A stretch of 64,000 bases of DNA from Thalassia testudinum (GCA_037157565.1 JAZHRO010000063.1:155484501-155548500), one strand, 5' to 3'; positions 1-11,348 are shown, counted from the first letter of the stretch. Notes: generated from the letters alone by a model not told the origin. A program made the numbers and translations.

Positions 1-44
1 TTAAGTTTTTGCTAAGGGACTAGCAAAAGCTAGGCATGGGGGTA
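1..44 (+). promoter_or_regulatory. T1 polypurine tract with upstream hairpin (end of 3' non-coding region)
   Basis: The first bases are the end of the internal region of an element whose body lies before the window. A stem-loop (arms TTTTGCTA and TAGCAAAA, around 6-28) is followed by GGCATGGGGGTA, the primer site for plus-strand DNA synthesis, and then directly by the LTR start TGATGAG. The same order of hairpin, purine tract and TGAT occurs at seven other places in the window. Confidence 0.85.
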
Positions 45-969
45 TGATGAGAACCTCATCATGAGCCATAACTAGCTCATTTTGACCTAATACAAAGGAT
101 AAAAGCTCCTACATAACTCAAGGAAAGGCTTAACTCAGAGAATTCTGAGTTTGAGAAGAAAACAGGTCATAAGGGGTAAAAGTGCAATTTTACCAGTATA
201 ATCTGCATATAGGGTAATTCAGGGCCCAAACATAGGTCAAAGCAGCTTAATAAGAATAAAAGTGGGATGAAATGATCTAGCAAGGGCTACAGCACCTCCA
301 AGAAACCAAATGATAATCTGTAACCCTAAAACAGCCCACTTCAATTCACAAGGTTCGAGGCAAAGTAAAAATAGAATAAACCCTCCAAAATTCATAGAAA
401 AATAATCTCTAGGGTTTAGAACCTTCAATTTGGCCTTTAGAACCCATTTTGACCTACATTGAGAACCATGCCCAATTAATAACTTAATTTGGGTTTTTGC
501 GCAAATTGACCGGTCAAACAAGGTTTAATATGGAAATGAAATTCACCATCAGATTCCTTAGGTCCTAATTAGTCATGTATAAAAACTTGAGCCTAAGAAG
601 AAACCTCCTTGACCGACTTTACACTTTGGTCCTCATATATTTACTCTTTGGCCCTCAACTTTTGAACCCTCGCATTTTGGCCCCTAACTCTCCTTCGTTC
701 TTTGCAACCAGGTCCCTCCTGCAAAACCTGCCAGCACCATGCTCCGGCGACCTTGCGCGGAGCATGGCGCCGCGCAGGGTGAGGTGGGGGACCTGGCAAG
801 TAAACCGGGGGTGCCCTACGTCGTCAGCCGTCGCAGGGGCACCCCCCTGGTCATTGTAGCCCACCATACCGGCCGTGCGAACGCACGGACGGTATGGGTT
901 CGTGTTTCCGACCATCCTCCGGCGAGGGAGACACGTCGTCTCCCTCCGCCTTCCTCCCTGTTTCATCCC

Positions 970-977
970 TATAAATA
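970..977 (+). promoter_or_regulatory. TATA box of T1 LTR
   Basis: TATAAATA lies in a GC-rich context about 925 bp into the LTR and is followed by a C-rich stretch, as at the TATA boxes of the T3, T5 and T6 LTRs. It would separate U3 from R. Position and motif are seen; function is inferred. Confidence 0.6.
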
Positions 978-2204
978 CCCCCCGCTGCTCCACCGACCAA
1001 GGCAGCCTGGATCTGACGGAGAAAATCCCCAGCTTTCTTCTCTTCTTCCTCCGGCAGATGCTCACCAGCTCCGGCGGTTTCCTCCACCTCCACCTCTTCG
1101 CTCTGCCGCAATACCAGCAGCAGAGACTTCCTCCCCTGCTCTTCCTGCGCCACGCCGCACCCAGCTGGCGCCTCTCCGGCTCTCTGCTCGCCGCCGCCCC
1201 TTTTCCTGAGCATCGTCTTCTCCGGCGACAGTCGATACGACTGTCGCCCTGTTCCTCCCCCTTCGTCCCTGCAAGTAAGCTAGACTTACTCCCCTTCTCT
1301 TCCTCTTTCTTTCCCCGCTTTCAATTTATTCAATTAAGCCCTCTACCGACCCTGACCACCTTTACCCCCTTCGCCTCCGACCACCCTCCGGCGAGCCGCT
1401 CCCATCACCTCAGCAACCCACACGGCTCGCCGACCCTCACCGAATCTCCGCCTCATCACACTGAGCACCCCCCACCCCTCCACTGCCACTCCACACCTCC
1501 GTAACACTCCCCCGAACAAACCCATTCCTCCGGTTGCAGTCCGACCCAGGGCTGCCGCCAGACACCTCCTTGCGGCCTGCCGCGCAGCTCCTCACCTTCG
1601 CCGTGCCACGGCGAAGGTTCCCCAGTGGTTTGATTAGGCCGCGAGGCCATATTCGTGTCCGACAGGTTTTGAGGTCCGACCGCCATTGACGCACATTGAA
1701 GCAGCTTCTCCCGCGCTCCAGGCTTGAGGACTCCAGGTCTCCAGCTGCTGCGGAGTACGGGGCGTCTTGCGAAGGCAGCCAGCCAGCAACTTATGCAAAT
1801 AAAAGCCGCAGCTGCAGAAGCCAAGCCGCGGTCTCCCAGCAGGCGCACGCGAGGAACGGTCTGCGTTTAGTCCCACATCGGTAAGCCTCACACACGTTCC
1901 ACTGTTTAAATTGATTTCGTGCACTAGCCTCATTGCCTCAGTACACGGGGTGAGGTCCCCTTACACCCGCCCGGTTACCCTGTCTCGTCCGCGCTCACGC
2001 CTCGCGGACCTGACCCGACCCGACTTAGACTGACCTGCACTCCTCACCCACCACGCACGCCGGTGGGCCTGGACCCGGGCCTGACCCGAACCCGATTACC
2101 CAGTAGCTCTGGGAGAGCTTTCCCAAGAGTGGTTTCAGAGAGAAAGAGAGATGCGGGGGGGGAGGGTAGAGTAGGTTTTGCCTCTTGACGAAAAACTCTG
2201 AAGT

Positions 2205-2680
2205 GTGCAGGCCAAAGAAGAAGAAGAAGACGCGCGGAAGAAGAAGGAGCTGCACTGTAGCAAAGGCATAGTTAAGTCGTCTAAGCACCGGGTCAGACGA
2301 CGGAAGGTCAGCAGCCAGAGCAGGAAAGAAGGCAGGCTGAAGAAGAAGGAAGAGCAACGGCCAAAGCAGAAGAAGAAGAAAGGAAGACTTAGTAGCTGAA
2401 GGTAGAAGCTCTGCAGCCATAAAGAAGAAGAAGAGAGGTCAAGGCAGAAACCAAGGAAGAAGAACAAAGAGATCTGAAGAGGAGCATCACCTCTGCAGAA
2501 CGAAGAAGAAGAACAAGGAGCTCTGAAGAAAGAAGAACATCACCAAAGCCGGAACAGCAGGAAGAAGAAGAAGAGCATCACCTCTGCAGAACAAAGAGAA
2601 AGAAGGAGAACCAAAGAAAGAGAGAAAGAAAAGCATCCCCTCTGCACAACAAAGAGAAAACAACAAATTCTTTCCCTCTC
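2205..2680 (+). repeat. GAAGAA-rich purine tract in T1 LTR
   Basis: About 475 bp of strongly purine-rich sequence consists of AAGAAG/GAGCATCACC units, with CATCACCTCTGCAGAAC recurring near 2486 and 2577 and a variant near 2633. It falls between the TATA box and the U5 box, so it would be in the transcribed part of the LTR. The matching part of the T4 LTR (about 23830-23980) is much shorter, so this is an expansion private to T1. Confidence 0.75.
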
Positions 2681-3167
2681 TCTTTCTTTTTGTAAAAGAA
2701 ACATGTATATCTCTAGAATACAACTTGCTCCCTGAGTTCGACCTCGGGAACTCTTTTATTTTCCGAGTAAAAAAATTTATATTTGAAGTGTTGGTAATAA
2801 CCGGCTTTACTACGACGTTATAACAAAACCAAAACCCTCAAACCCGGTTGCCGCAACGATTCCAGTGGGGTAGTACCTGGAGTCTTATTCTACCTTTTGG
2901 TTTACGGGTCCTTGTAACCCAAGCATCCAAATTTTTCACACTTGGTCTGGTAATTAACTTAATTTCTGAAAAGAGATTTGGTTCTCTTAGTTTTGACTTA
3001 AGAAAGGCTTGAAAACACATTTTGATTGGAAGAGTTCCCGCCACCGGAGAGGTGGAGTATATACTCACCTTGAGGATGCGATGGTAACATATTACCTCCT
3101 CGGCGCTTGTCTCTTAGGATATCCATCCTACTGGGGGCATGTAAGCGCATTGCGCGGTTCAGGTACC

Positions 3168-3330
3168 ATGGGCGGCCCTATCTCGAAGTGCCGATTGCCA
3201 TAGGCCTGAATTCGCTTAAGAAATCCATGGGCGATACTATCTCGAAGTGTCGATTGCCAGGAGTTCTTGGGGTCGTTATGGGCGGTGCTATCTCGAAGCA
3301 TCGAAAGCCAGGCACCCTTCGAGGTATGGT
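3168..3330 (+). repeat. Three tandem ~55-bp repeats in T2 3' region
   Basis: Units start near 3168, 3226 and 3277. Each carries ATGGGCGG(C/T) followed by CTATCTCGAAG, a TCGA-containing segment and GCCA. The same three-unit array is in T4 at about 18978-19125. The units diverge from one another, so the array is old rather than a recent slippage product. Its role is unknown. Confidence 0.8.
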
Positions 3331-3681
3331 AATGGGGACAATGAATCCGACACAGACCGTGTTGATAGTTGATCTGAGGTTAGACTTAAAAGAATCAAAC
3401 AAAAAAAAAAGTATATATATTAAAAAAAAAAAAATTCCTTTCACTCAAATAACTCGGACCAATGCACAAGCACGGATGCTTTAATCTCAGGGATTAATAA
3501 ACTTTAGGGTAGAGTCAGAAATCAGGGAAACTTGTGCCTGCAACTCGTCTTTAGCCGACGTAGTCTGTAACTTAGCAACTACTTAGGAACCTTGGATCTA
3601 GAGCCTGAACTTAATATGCTTCTGAAGGAAGACTAAGTGAGTTGACTAGTCTACTTGGAGTGCTAGGTTTCGTTTAATTTT

Positions 3682-3716
3682 GCTAGGGGCTAGCAAAAAC
3701 TAGGCATGGGGGTATT
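3682..3716 (+). promoter_or_regulatory. T2 polypurine tract with hairpin
   Basis: A near-perfect stem (arms TTTGCTAG and CTAGCAAA with a GGG loop) is followed by GGCATGGGGGTATT and the LTR start TGATTAG. The two extra T residues between purine tract and LTR also occur in T8 (minus strand, 60295-60296) but in none of the others. Confidence 0.85.
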
Positions 3717-5403
3717 TGATTAGCCCATAGTTGTGGGCTATTTAAGTATTTAAGTGCCTATACATTAGATTAATTCTAACATTTATTTAGTATAAATTAG
3801 GATGTAAATAGATTAATTGATAGTTTTAATTTAATTACATAATCCATACATTGCATTCATATCTTAAGTGCATTTAGAATTAGCTTAGAATAGCATTCAT
3901 CTAATTAGATAATCAATTAGGTACATTGTTTTTATTAATATAGAAGTTGAGGGTCTGTATATAAATAACCCTAATATTTTAACAATATTTTCTTTATTCT
4001 TCTTCTTTTAGAACGGCTGTCTGCCGCTCCAACGCCCGACTGCTGCAGTGATGAAGCCATTCAAGGGAGAGCGGATGTGGTGGATCTGGTCGGCGGCTGA
4101 TTTCAAACTTGTTCAGGCCACTACAAAAGGAACAGGGAGGCAGCCGAGCTCGGGAGGCCTCCGCCACCGACCCACCACTGTGCAGAGAGAACCTCTCTCT
4201 TCCACTCCACACTGCCGGCCTCTACCGTGGCGGCGAGTCTCCACCACCGTGGGCGTGTGGTGTGACAGGCCACACCGCCATCCGGAGCTCGTCCGCATTA
4301 CCGTGAGCACATCAGCGCGCATCTCCCTCGCCGTCGTCACCAACCACCACCGCCGAGCCACTGTGCAATCACCCTTTCAGTCACTTAAGACGTCCGGGAA
4401 ATTTCCCGGACGTCTGAAGTCCACCCCCACTCCAGCAGCAATCTCCGTCCTCTCACTTCACTTCCACCACCCACGCCGCAGCAGCCCGCTCATCTCCAAC
4501 CGCATGCAAGGCGTGCACAACCTCCAGCCCTCACGCCCGCTCACTCCACCTTCCCTGCTCCTGCAGCCTTCGCCATCTCCACGCGCAACCACCAGCGCAC
4601 CCGTCTGAAGTCCACCCGCAGCACCTTCCCGCACCGACTGCAGTGCGCGCCCCACCATCTGCAACAGCACCTGCAGAACCACCCCCCTACGCCCTCTCGC
4701 CAGCAGTCCCGCGCACGCCTCACTACACACGCCCTCCTCCCGCGCCTGTAGCACCCGCTCTCACCGCCAACAGAGCGTGCAGCAGTCTGCCCACACCTCC
4801 AGCAGCGCACGCCACGCCCACGGCAGCGGCAGCAGCCACCCCCGCAGCAGCAGCAGGCAGCGGACTTCATGCCAATAGGCTGCACAAGCTGCCGGCTGCA
4901 GCACCTCCGCCGGAGCTCGTCCGGCAACCTCCGACCCCCGCGCGACTCGCTGCCACCACCGATTCGAAGCCCTTGATCCAAGGGACCTCCTCCGAGCTTC
5001 CCGCGCCCGGCCATCGGCTCCTCGTCGCGCAAGACAACGGGGAAAAATTCCCCTGTTTTGCTACAGTAAAACGTTAATTAAAATTTACATTTTCTGCCAT
5101 TGCCACATTTTAATCATATTCTATTCACTCTGCATTGCGGAAAATATCCTGTAGTTTCTCATAATTGCCATTTCAGCATTGTTTCTTGCTTAAACCTTAA
5201 TCTAAAGGCAATCTTGGCTTGGTTCTTGTCCAAATTGACTCCGAACAAACATTTTTAAGTGGCACGAATTTTAATACGTTATTGCCTCCCTGTGGATACG
5301 ACCCGCTCCTCTGCGAGTGGTTATTTCTTGTTAAAAATGGATTAGTCGATTTTTCCACCACATTAAACTACAAACGACTTAAAAGCGAAAGATCGACCAG
5401 TCA
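3717..5403 (+). mobile_element. T2 3' LTR
   Basis: This LTR of about 1.7 kb begins TGATTAGCCC after a polypurine tract. It holds the U5 box CCTCCCTGTGGATACGACCC at 5286-5305 and ends near ...CGACCAGTCA. Right after it the sequence is gag of another element (T3), which fixes the junction to within a few bases. The middle (4050-5060) is GC-rich, with CCGCC and CAGCAG runs that create long overlapping open frames on both strands; none resembles a known protein and I reject them as genes. Confidence 0.8.
3958..3967 (+). promoter_or_regulatory. Candidate TATA box of T2 LTR
   Basis: TATATAAATA lies 242 bp into the LTR, much closer to the LTR start than in the other families (about 835-1135 bp). 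It is the best TATA match in this LTR, but the unusual position lowers confidence. Confidence 0.45.
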
Positions 5404-5608
5404 GTAAACAACAAGGATCCCTACCTTCCCAACCACAACCGAACCTGCTAAACATAATTAATAGAGGCCCCAATTCGCAAGGGTTCCAAGGCAATCCCAG
5501 GTAGGTTCACATGGTCCAGCCAGCCCCACAAACACCCCCTAGATTTGGTGCTTCTTCATCCTCATCTTCTCAAGGATCAACCCATGCCCCAATGCCTCTG
5601 CGAATGCG
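5404..5608 (+). pseudogene. gag: T3 gag C-terminal remnant
   Basis: Translation gives the Pro/Gln/Ser-rich tail of an Athila gag. It aligns with the same part of T6 (about 30190-30420) and T7 (about 36835-37080), from the GSLPSQP motif through a serine run to the VTLRSG motif. It starts abruptly at the T2 LTR because T2 inserted inside gag; the N-terminal and central gag lie before the window. An in-frame stop near 5498 and a frameshift near 5590-5605 break it. The family role is the structural capsid/nucleocapsid polyprotein. Confidence 0.75.
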
Positions 5609-6470
5609 GTGACCTTGAGAAGCGGCACCAAAACCCAGGACCCCAAATGGCCGACTCTCCTCGAGACTTCACCCACTGAAATACTCGACTCAGAAGAGGC
5701 ACCAACCAAGGACCCAGAAATAGACCCGATGCACATTCAGACACCCTACCTTGAGGCCTTGGAAACAATCAAGAAAAAGAAGAATGTTGTGGAAACTGAG
5801 GAGCTTTTGGAGATCTTTAACTAAGTGCAGATTAATATTCCGCTCCTTGAAGCCGTCAAGCACATCCCTGCTTACGCCAAGTTTTTAAAGGATGCTTGTA
5901 CACCCAAGCGTAAGCCAAGACCTCAAGCACCTAGGAAGGTTGTGCTCTCCGAACAAGCAAGTTCCATAATATCAAGCAATCTTTCGCTCAAGCGAACTGA
6001 CCCAGGAGCACCCCTGATTTCCTGCAATATTGGGGACATGACATTTGATAGAGCGCTCCTGGACTTAGATGCTTCTATTAATCTGATTCCAATAACCCTG
6101 TACCACCAATTTGGTTTCGGAGAGTTGACACCAACCCCTGTCACCATCCAGCTGGCTGATAGATCAGTGAAAACCCCGAAGGGGGTTGTCGAGGACATGA
6201 TTGTACAGGTCAAGGACTTCTATTTCCCGGTCGACTTTTTGGTGCTCGACATGGAAGTCCCTGAAAAATTACAGAACGCACCCATAATCTTAGGCAGACC
6301 TTTCTTAGCTACGGCTAAGGCAAACATTGATTATGACACGGGATGTATGGAAATCGCCTTCGGAGACAGGAAAATGCAATTGGATATCTTCTGGGCGACA
6401 AAGTCTTTTGATTGCGATTGCATTGAGGAACATGATATCGTGGAAACTCTGATCGAGGAATGCCTCACCC
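5609..6470 (+). pseudogene. T3 gag-pro junction and aspartic protease
   Basis: After the VTLRSG motif and an acidic linker comes the block VQINIPLLEAVKHIPAYAKF, which in Athila elements precedes the protease. A TAA stop at 5822-5824 lies directly before this block with the frame unchanged on both sides; T4 has a TAG at the equivalent codon. The retropepsin domain spans about 5960-6370. Its active site, normally D-L-G-A-S, reads D-L-D-A-S here (Asp codon at 6062-6064), so the essential glycine is replaced. The downstream ILGRPFLATAKA motif is intact. The role in the family is cleavage of the Gag-Pol polyprotein; this copy should be inactive. Confidence 0.85.
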
Positions 6471-7800
6471 TTAGTTTTGTATCAGACCACCAAACCTGCA
6501 ATGACTGTTCTGACCTGTCACCATCACTACCCGTGGAGCTCTATAAGGTTGAGTACCATCACACAACACCATTTGAGGGGATCGATGTTGATCAACTCCC
6601 ACCCTTTCCCTTTCCATCAACTGTGGTTCCACCCGCACTTGAACTTAAGCCATTGCTCGAGAATTTCAAATATGTCTTCCTGGGACCTGACCAGACCTTC
6701 CGGGTGATTATTAATTCTCATCTAATCAAGGATCAGGAACTTAGGTTGACCGCGACCCTTTCAGAACATCAAGCTGCCATTGGTTGGACCATTTCTGACT
6801 TAAGAGGAATTAGCCCAACCTATTGCACCCATAAGATTTACCTGGAAGACGGGGCACGACCATCCCGCCAGATGCAGAGACGTTTAAACCCAAACATGAG
6901 GGAGGTCGCTAAGAAAGAAATTATCAAATGGCTTGACGCTGACATCATCTATCCTATCTCCGATAGCCCCTGGGTGAGCCCCACTCAAGTGGTTCCAAAG
7001 AAAGCTGGGCTCACCGTTGTCACCAATGATCATGGCGAATCCATCCCCACCCGCACCACCATTGCATGGTGGGTGTGTATTGATTATAGGAAGCTCAATG
7101 AAGCCACTAAGAAGGATCATTTCTCCTTGCCATTCATTGACCAAATCCTTCAAAGATTGGCAGGGCAGAAGTATTTTTGCTTCCTGGATGGATATTCAGG
7201 ATATAACCAAGTCACAATTGCTCCTAAGGATCAAGAAAAGACCATATTCACTTGCCCATACGGCACGTTTTCATTCCGTCGAATGTAGTTCGAGTTATGC
7301 AACGCACCTGCGACATTCCAGCATTACATGCTAGCCATTTTTTCAGAAATGGTGGGTGAATACTTAGAGGTCTTTATGGATGATTTATCTGTATTCGGGA
7401 ATTCATTCGACCATTGTCTGAGCAACTTGGAGAAAATCCTGAAATGAGGTATCGAGGTTAATCTGGTGTTAAGTTGGGAAAGAGCCATTTTATGGTTCAA
7501 GAAGGAATTATCCTCGGTCACATCGTAACGCATAGGGGCATCGAGGTAGATCGGGCTAAGGTTGATTTGATTTCCAAACTCCCTCCACCTAGCTCGATCC
7601 GACAGATTCACTCATTTCTGGGGCATGTTGGCTTCTACCGAAGGTTCATTAAAGACTTTTCCAAGCTTTCCAAACCCTTGATCGACCTTCTATCCAACGA
7701 TGCCATATTCTACATGTCTTCTGATTGCATCCAGGCTTATCACACCCTCTGGGACTTAGTCTCCACAACACCTGTACTTCAGCCCCCGGACTGGTCCCAG
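6471..7800 (+). pseudogene. T3 reverse transcriptase
   Basis: The Athila RT is recognisable from the AIGWTISDLRGI start (near 6775), through QRRLNPNM, YPISDSPWVSP, CIDYRKLN and FCFLDGYSGYNQV, to the polymerase motif FMDD (7373-7384), so both catalytic aspartates of that motif are present. It is broken by TAG at 7286-7288 inside the R-M-P-F-G-L-C motif, TGA at 7445-7447, and loss of one A near 7480 (W-E-K-S-H block). The connection region [15 protein letters not shown] follows at about 7625-7665. RT copies element RNA into DNA in virus-like particles. The element has been dead long enough to collect several breaks. Confidence 0.9.
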
Positions 7801-8170
7801 GACTTTGAGATTATGTGTGATGCATTAGATTTTGCCATAGGTGCTGTCCTGGGACAAAGGCAAGACAAGAAGCTCGTGGTGATCTACTACGGGAGCAAAA
7901 CGTTGGATGAGGCCCAACGAAATTATACGATTACAGAGAAAGAGTTGCTCGCTGTAGTCTTTGAACTTGAAAAGTTCCGATCGTACTTGCTGGGATCCCA
8001 CGTGACTATTTACACTAACCATTCAGCCATCCGGCACCTGTTGGCCAAGAAGGACGCAAAGCCCAGGCTCATCAGATGGATCTTGCTTTTGCAGGAATTT
8101 GACCTGGAAATCCATGATAAGGCCAGATCGAAGAATGTGGTGGCTGACCACTTGTCTAGGCTTCATCCAG
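7801..8170 (+). pseudogene. T3 RNase H
   Basis: The RNase H domain follows RT in one open frame: [17 protein letters not shown] holds the first catalytic Asp, [10 protein letters not shown] the Glu, and [12 protein letters not shown] the region of the second Asp, which in T4 and T7 reads S-D-H or T-D-H and here reads T-N-H. The domain ends at VVADHLSRL. In this family it degrades the RNA strand of the RNA/DNA hybrid. The D-to-N change suggests loss of activity even though the frame is open. There is no sign of the second archaeal-type RNase H of Tat/Ogre elements. Confidence 0.85.
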
Positions 8171-9526
8171 GCCACATTGGACCCTCCCTACCTCTATCTG
8201 ACGCCTTCCCCGATGAACACATTCTGGCTATGCAAGACAAGAGACTACCATGGTATGCTGACTACGTCAACTACCTAGTTGTAGGACAAACCCCGCACAG
8301 CTGGTCCAGACAGCAACGGAACAGGTTCTTTATTGAGGCTAAGCACTATTTCTGGGATGATCCCATGCTGTTTTGCCTCTGCGCCGACCAGATCATCAGG
8401 AGGTGTATCCTCGAGAACGAAGTCCAGAGTGTGCTTTCCTTCTGTCATGACCAGGCTTCTGGAGGCCACTTCTCTAGAAAAAAAATAGCTGCAAAGGTTC
8501 TGCAGTCTGGATTTTATTGGCCGTCCCTATTTAAGGATGCACACAACTTTGCCAAGACTTGCTCACGCTGCCAAACGCTGGGGACCATGACCAAGAAAGA
8601 TATGATGTCCCTCAAGCCCATTTTGATTATCGAAATCTTCGACGTTTGGGGTATCAATTTTATGGGCCCTTTTCCACCATAACGGCTTCGAGTACATCCT
8701 AGTCTCAGTAGACTATGTTTCCAAATGGATTGAAGCCGTCGCCACCTGCTGATGCGATCACAGGACTGTCATGGACATTGTTAAGCAGAACATCTTTTCC
8801 CAGTTTAGAATACCCAAGGCCATGATCAGTGATGGTGGAAGCCATTTTATCCATTCCCACTTCCGTGCCCTACTTAGAAAATACGGGGTGAACCACTGCA
8901 TTGCTACCCCGTATCATCCACAAACAAATGGGCAGACCGAGGTCTCAAATAGACAAATCAAGAACATTTTACAGAATACTGTGAGACCTGACAGGAAAGA
9001 CTGGTCCACACGACTAGATGATGCCCTATGGGCATACAGGACCGCTTTCAAGACCCCGATAGGCATGTCGCCTTATCACCTGGTCTTTGGCAAAGCCTGC
9101 CATCTTCTTGTCGAATTGGAACACCGGGCTTACGGGGCTGTCAAGCAATGTAACATGGATTCCCAGTTAGCTAGTGCACAGAGGATGCTCCAATTATCTG
9201 AGCTTGAAGAAATTCGTCGGGATGCCTTTGAAAATAGTCGACTGTATAAGGAGAAAATGAAAGTCGTCCACGACCGACTCATTCATAGAAAAACCTTTGA
9301 ACCTAACCAGCAAGTCTGGCTGTTTGACGCCCGCCTAAAACTCTTCCCAAGGAAACTCAGGTCCAAATGGACAGGACCATTTCGGGTGGTTAAGTCTTAC
9401 TCTAATGGGGCAGTTGAAATCACTGATCCTAATACTAGGCACACTTTTACAGTTAATGGTCAAAGATTGCAGCACTTCTTGGCCCAGGTTCCCCTAAAGG
9501 AGAGTGTCACCCTCGTTGAGGGATGA
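8171..9526 (+). pseudogene. T3 integrase
   Basis: The zinc-binding HHCC part is intact ([11 protein letters not shown] ... CSRC, about 8445-8570). The catalytic core begins at a WGINFMGPF motif, where the family has WGIDFMGPF, so the first catalytic Asp is Asn. The frame breaks near 8680 and a TGA follows at 8750-8752; from 8753 the frame is open to 9526. It holds ISDGGSHF (second Asp), [14 protein letters not shown] (the Glu) and the C-terminal [15 protein letters not shown] block. The family enzyme joins cDNA ends to the host chromosome. There is no chromodomain and no env-like frame downstream. The 3' non-coding region starts right after the stop. Confidence 0.9.
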
Positions 9527-9659
9527 CACGAAGCACCGCCTAGCTGGAGGCATTAAACTCAGCGCTTCCTAGGAGGCAACCCAGAGGATTCAGACTCATT
9601 CGGTATTTTACATCACTCAGGTACTATCCTTTTGAACCCTTATGCATCCATGTATTTGC

Positions 9660-9697
9660 CAATGAGGACATTGTCCAACTTAAGTGTGGGGGGGTGG
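9660..9697 (+). promoter_or_regulatory. Internal purine tract behind CAATGAGGACATTG (T3)
   Basis: The interrupted palindrome CAATG-AGGA-CATTG is followed after about a dozen bases by GTGTGGGGGGGTGG, which resembles the terminal polypurine tract about 1.2 kb downstream. Equivalent sites lie at 18269 (T4), 41521 (T7), 46533 (T6), 51187 (T5) and 61771-61808 on the minus strand (T8). A role as a second plus-strand primer is an inference. Confidence 0.7.
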
Positions 9698-10076
9698 TAA
9701 ATTGCACAATCCTAAGCTCATTTAATCAGTCTGAATAAAATAAAATTAAAAAAAAGATTGAATTTAGGAAGGAACTTAGGCAATAGAAACTTGTCAATAG
9801 TAGGAAATAATACAAAAAGAACTTAAACACTTAGACTTTTCAGGCCTTCAAGCTTAATCAGCCCTGGTGTCCGTTAAAATATGGATTTAGCTTCGAATCC
9901 TTGCAACCTTAAACTATTCTAATCCACCTACTAAATAAGGTGATAAGTATATGTCTTATCAACTCACCCTCTGACTTAGAAAAACATTGAGTCTAAGCAT
10001 CTGCACACATTTTTGCACAGACTCACTCCTCGGAGATTTTGACAGAAATTGGGTAGCTAATGAACTCTCTAGGGTG

Positions 10077-10304
10077 GTATGGCTGGCAAGTTGTCGTGGG
10101 TAACAGCCCATTGGCAGGTTGTCCAGAACCCAGCCACGGGACCATTTCTTCTTCAATGCCTCTAGATACATTTGAGATCAGGGAAGCCACCTACGAAAAA
10201 AAAAAAGGGAGAAGAAAAGAAAATAAACCACACTTCACCACACGAGTATGGCTGGAAAGTGATCGTGGGTAACAACCCATTGGTCGGTTGTCCAAAGCCC
10301 AGCT
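10077..10304 (+). repeat. Two ~60-bp direct repeats in T3 3' region
   Basis: Copies at 10077-10137 and 10246-10304 both read GTATGGCTGG ... GTGGGTAACA ... CCCATTGG ... GGTTGTCC ... CCCAGC. They are separated by a GGGAAGCCACCTAC segment and an A/G-rich run. T5, T6 and T7 have the same arrangement at about 190-230 bp spacing. Confidence 0.85.
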
Positions 10305-10639
10305 CAATAACTGCACAAAAAGAACCAAAACACTTAAGGAAGAAGCAGAGAAGTAGTACAAGCCGGGGAGATATACACTGGAAAAATCCTTGTGTTGACC
10401 CCAATTAAAACAAACGTAGGGAGAAAGCTACCAATCGAACAAATACACCTTCAGGCAAATATATTTCCTCTTCCGATCACCTAGGGGCGTAGAAACCCGA
10501 AGTCTATCTAAATTACCGTTGAGTAAGTCTATCATGATCTTCACACCAAGATGCTTAGCACTTAGGGTTTTGACCGAGTTTTGGGTGGGTTGGGTAGCCG
10601 TAAAAAGTTACCAACCCACGCTGAATTCCGAAAAAATTC

Positions 10640-10672
<33 letters not shown>

Positions 10673-10849
10673 GTATAGTTATATATATTAAAGCAAGGAT
10701 TTAAGCGATTCGTATTTTGGCAGACACTCGGGTGCTGCTTAGTCTTTGTAGATTAAGATCTTACTATATTTCCCCCTATTGACAAGTGACGAAGTGTCTA
10801 AGCAATTACTTCTTAAATTCTGAAAGAAAATAAAGGCTATAATAAACAT

Positions 10850-10883
10850 TGCTAGGGACTAGCAAGGAGTAAGCATGGGGGTA
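10850..10883 (+). promoter_or_regulatory. T3 polypurine tract with hairpin
   Basis: Stem arms TTGCTAG and CTAGCAA with a GGA loop are followed by AGCATGGGGGTA and then the LTR start TGATAAC. Confidence 0.85.
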
Positions 10884-11296
10884 TGATAACAATACATATG
10901 GGGTGATAATTCTATTAAATAGGGCCCATCTTAAGAATAAAAGGCACAACATAAGTAGAATGGGAGCATTGCATGCATCATATACCAAGATTGCTTATAA
11001 AATTGTATTAATGGCCATTTGTGTAAGCACTTGTCAAATCAAGCCTCAGATGAGCAATCAGATCGCACAGATGGATTCAGAATGACTAACGGAGTCCAAC
11101 AGACTCAAGATTGGCCAAATCCAACATCCGGAGATCCTACAATGGGCCCAAGAATACCCTGATTGCGCCACATGGCCACCACTCACCGCGCGCCACTTCC
11201 ACCTTCAGCTGGAGATCAAATCTCGGCCGTCGATCTTTGATCGGATGGCCGAGAACTGCGCACTCGCCTGTGGTCGCCGTGACAAAGCAGCGAGCA

Positions 11297-11348
11297 TGGC
11301 GCAGCGGTTAGCGCGAACGCCCGCATGCACGTGATGCCGGTTCGAGCC
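11297..11348 (+). ncRNA. tRNA-like A-box/B-box module inside T3 LTR
   Basis: TGGCGCAGCGG (11297-11307) fits the RNA polymerase III A-box and lies in a perfect D-arm-like hairpin (GCGC/GCGC). GGTTCGAGCC (11339-11348) fits the B-box. The A-to-B spacing of 42 bp is that of a tRNA gene (about 44). No full acceptor stem can be built, the anticodon arm is poor and no T-run terminator follows, so this is not an annotated tRNA gene but a tRNA-derived or tRNA-mimicking segment. Similar modules lie in the T6 and T5 LTRs. Confidence 0.6.

Larger units (their letters stand above)
45..2825 (+). mobile_element. T1 3' LTR, Athila-type Ty3/gypsy retrotransposon
   Basis: This 2.8-kb LTR begins TGATGAGAAC right after a polypurine tract and ends ...TTATAACA. 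It is homologous over its length to the T4 3' LTR (19587-24341), including the start, a shared TTTAGTCCCACATC block (1867-1880 and 21425-21438) and the U5 box CTCCCTGAGTTCGACC (2728-2743). GC-rich sequence at 700-2100 yields long open frames on both strands; I regard these as non-coding because they overlap one another and have no recognisable domain. The flank after 2825 is 3' non-coding sequence of T2, so T1 inserted there. Only the right end is in the window, so no target duplication can be tested. Confidence 0.85.
2826..3716 (+). mobile_element. T2 3' non-coding region (right end)
   Basis: No gene is present. The sequence is homologous to the 3' non-coding region of T4 (about 18760-19586): both have a CTCCTCGGCGCTTGTCTCTTAGGA-like block (near 3090 and 18902), then three tandem repeats, then the hairpin and polypurine tract. 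The part to its left is outside the window, because T1 inserted here. It defines T2 as an element distinct from T1. Confidence 0.75.
9527..10883 (+). mobile_element. T3 3' non-coding region
   Basis: No gene is present. In order it holds a GGCATTAAACTCAGCGC block with a GGAGGCAACCC hairpin (9549-9584), the CAATGAGGACATTG/purine-tract module (9660-9696), a segment with AATTGGGTAGCTAATGAAC (near 10046), two direct repeats separated by an A-rich run (10077-10304), an AT dinucleotide run (about 10640-10690) and the final hairpin and polypurine tract. T5, T6 and T7 share this order. Confidence 0.85.

Noticed and set aside
739..1504. Long open frames (up to 209 codons) on both strands in GC-rich sequence
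   Set aside because: They lie inside the T1 LTR U3/R, overlap each other in several frames, are Pro/Ser/His- or Arg-rich by composition, and the T4 LTR does not preserve them.
4048..5077. Open frames of 140-190 codons, Pro/Ala/Thr- or Cys/Arg-rich
   Set aside because: They lie inside the T2 LTR; composition is driven by CCGCC and CAGCAG runs, with no domain and overlapping frames on both strands.
9527..10883. Possible env-like gene downstream of integrase, as in some Athila elements
   Set aside because: No frame longer than about 80 codons, and the region is filled with conserved non-coding blocks and repeats; the same holds for T4, T6 and T7.
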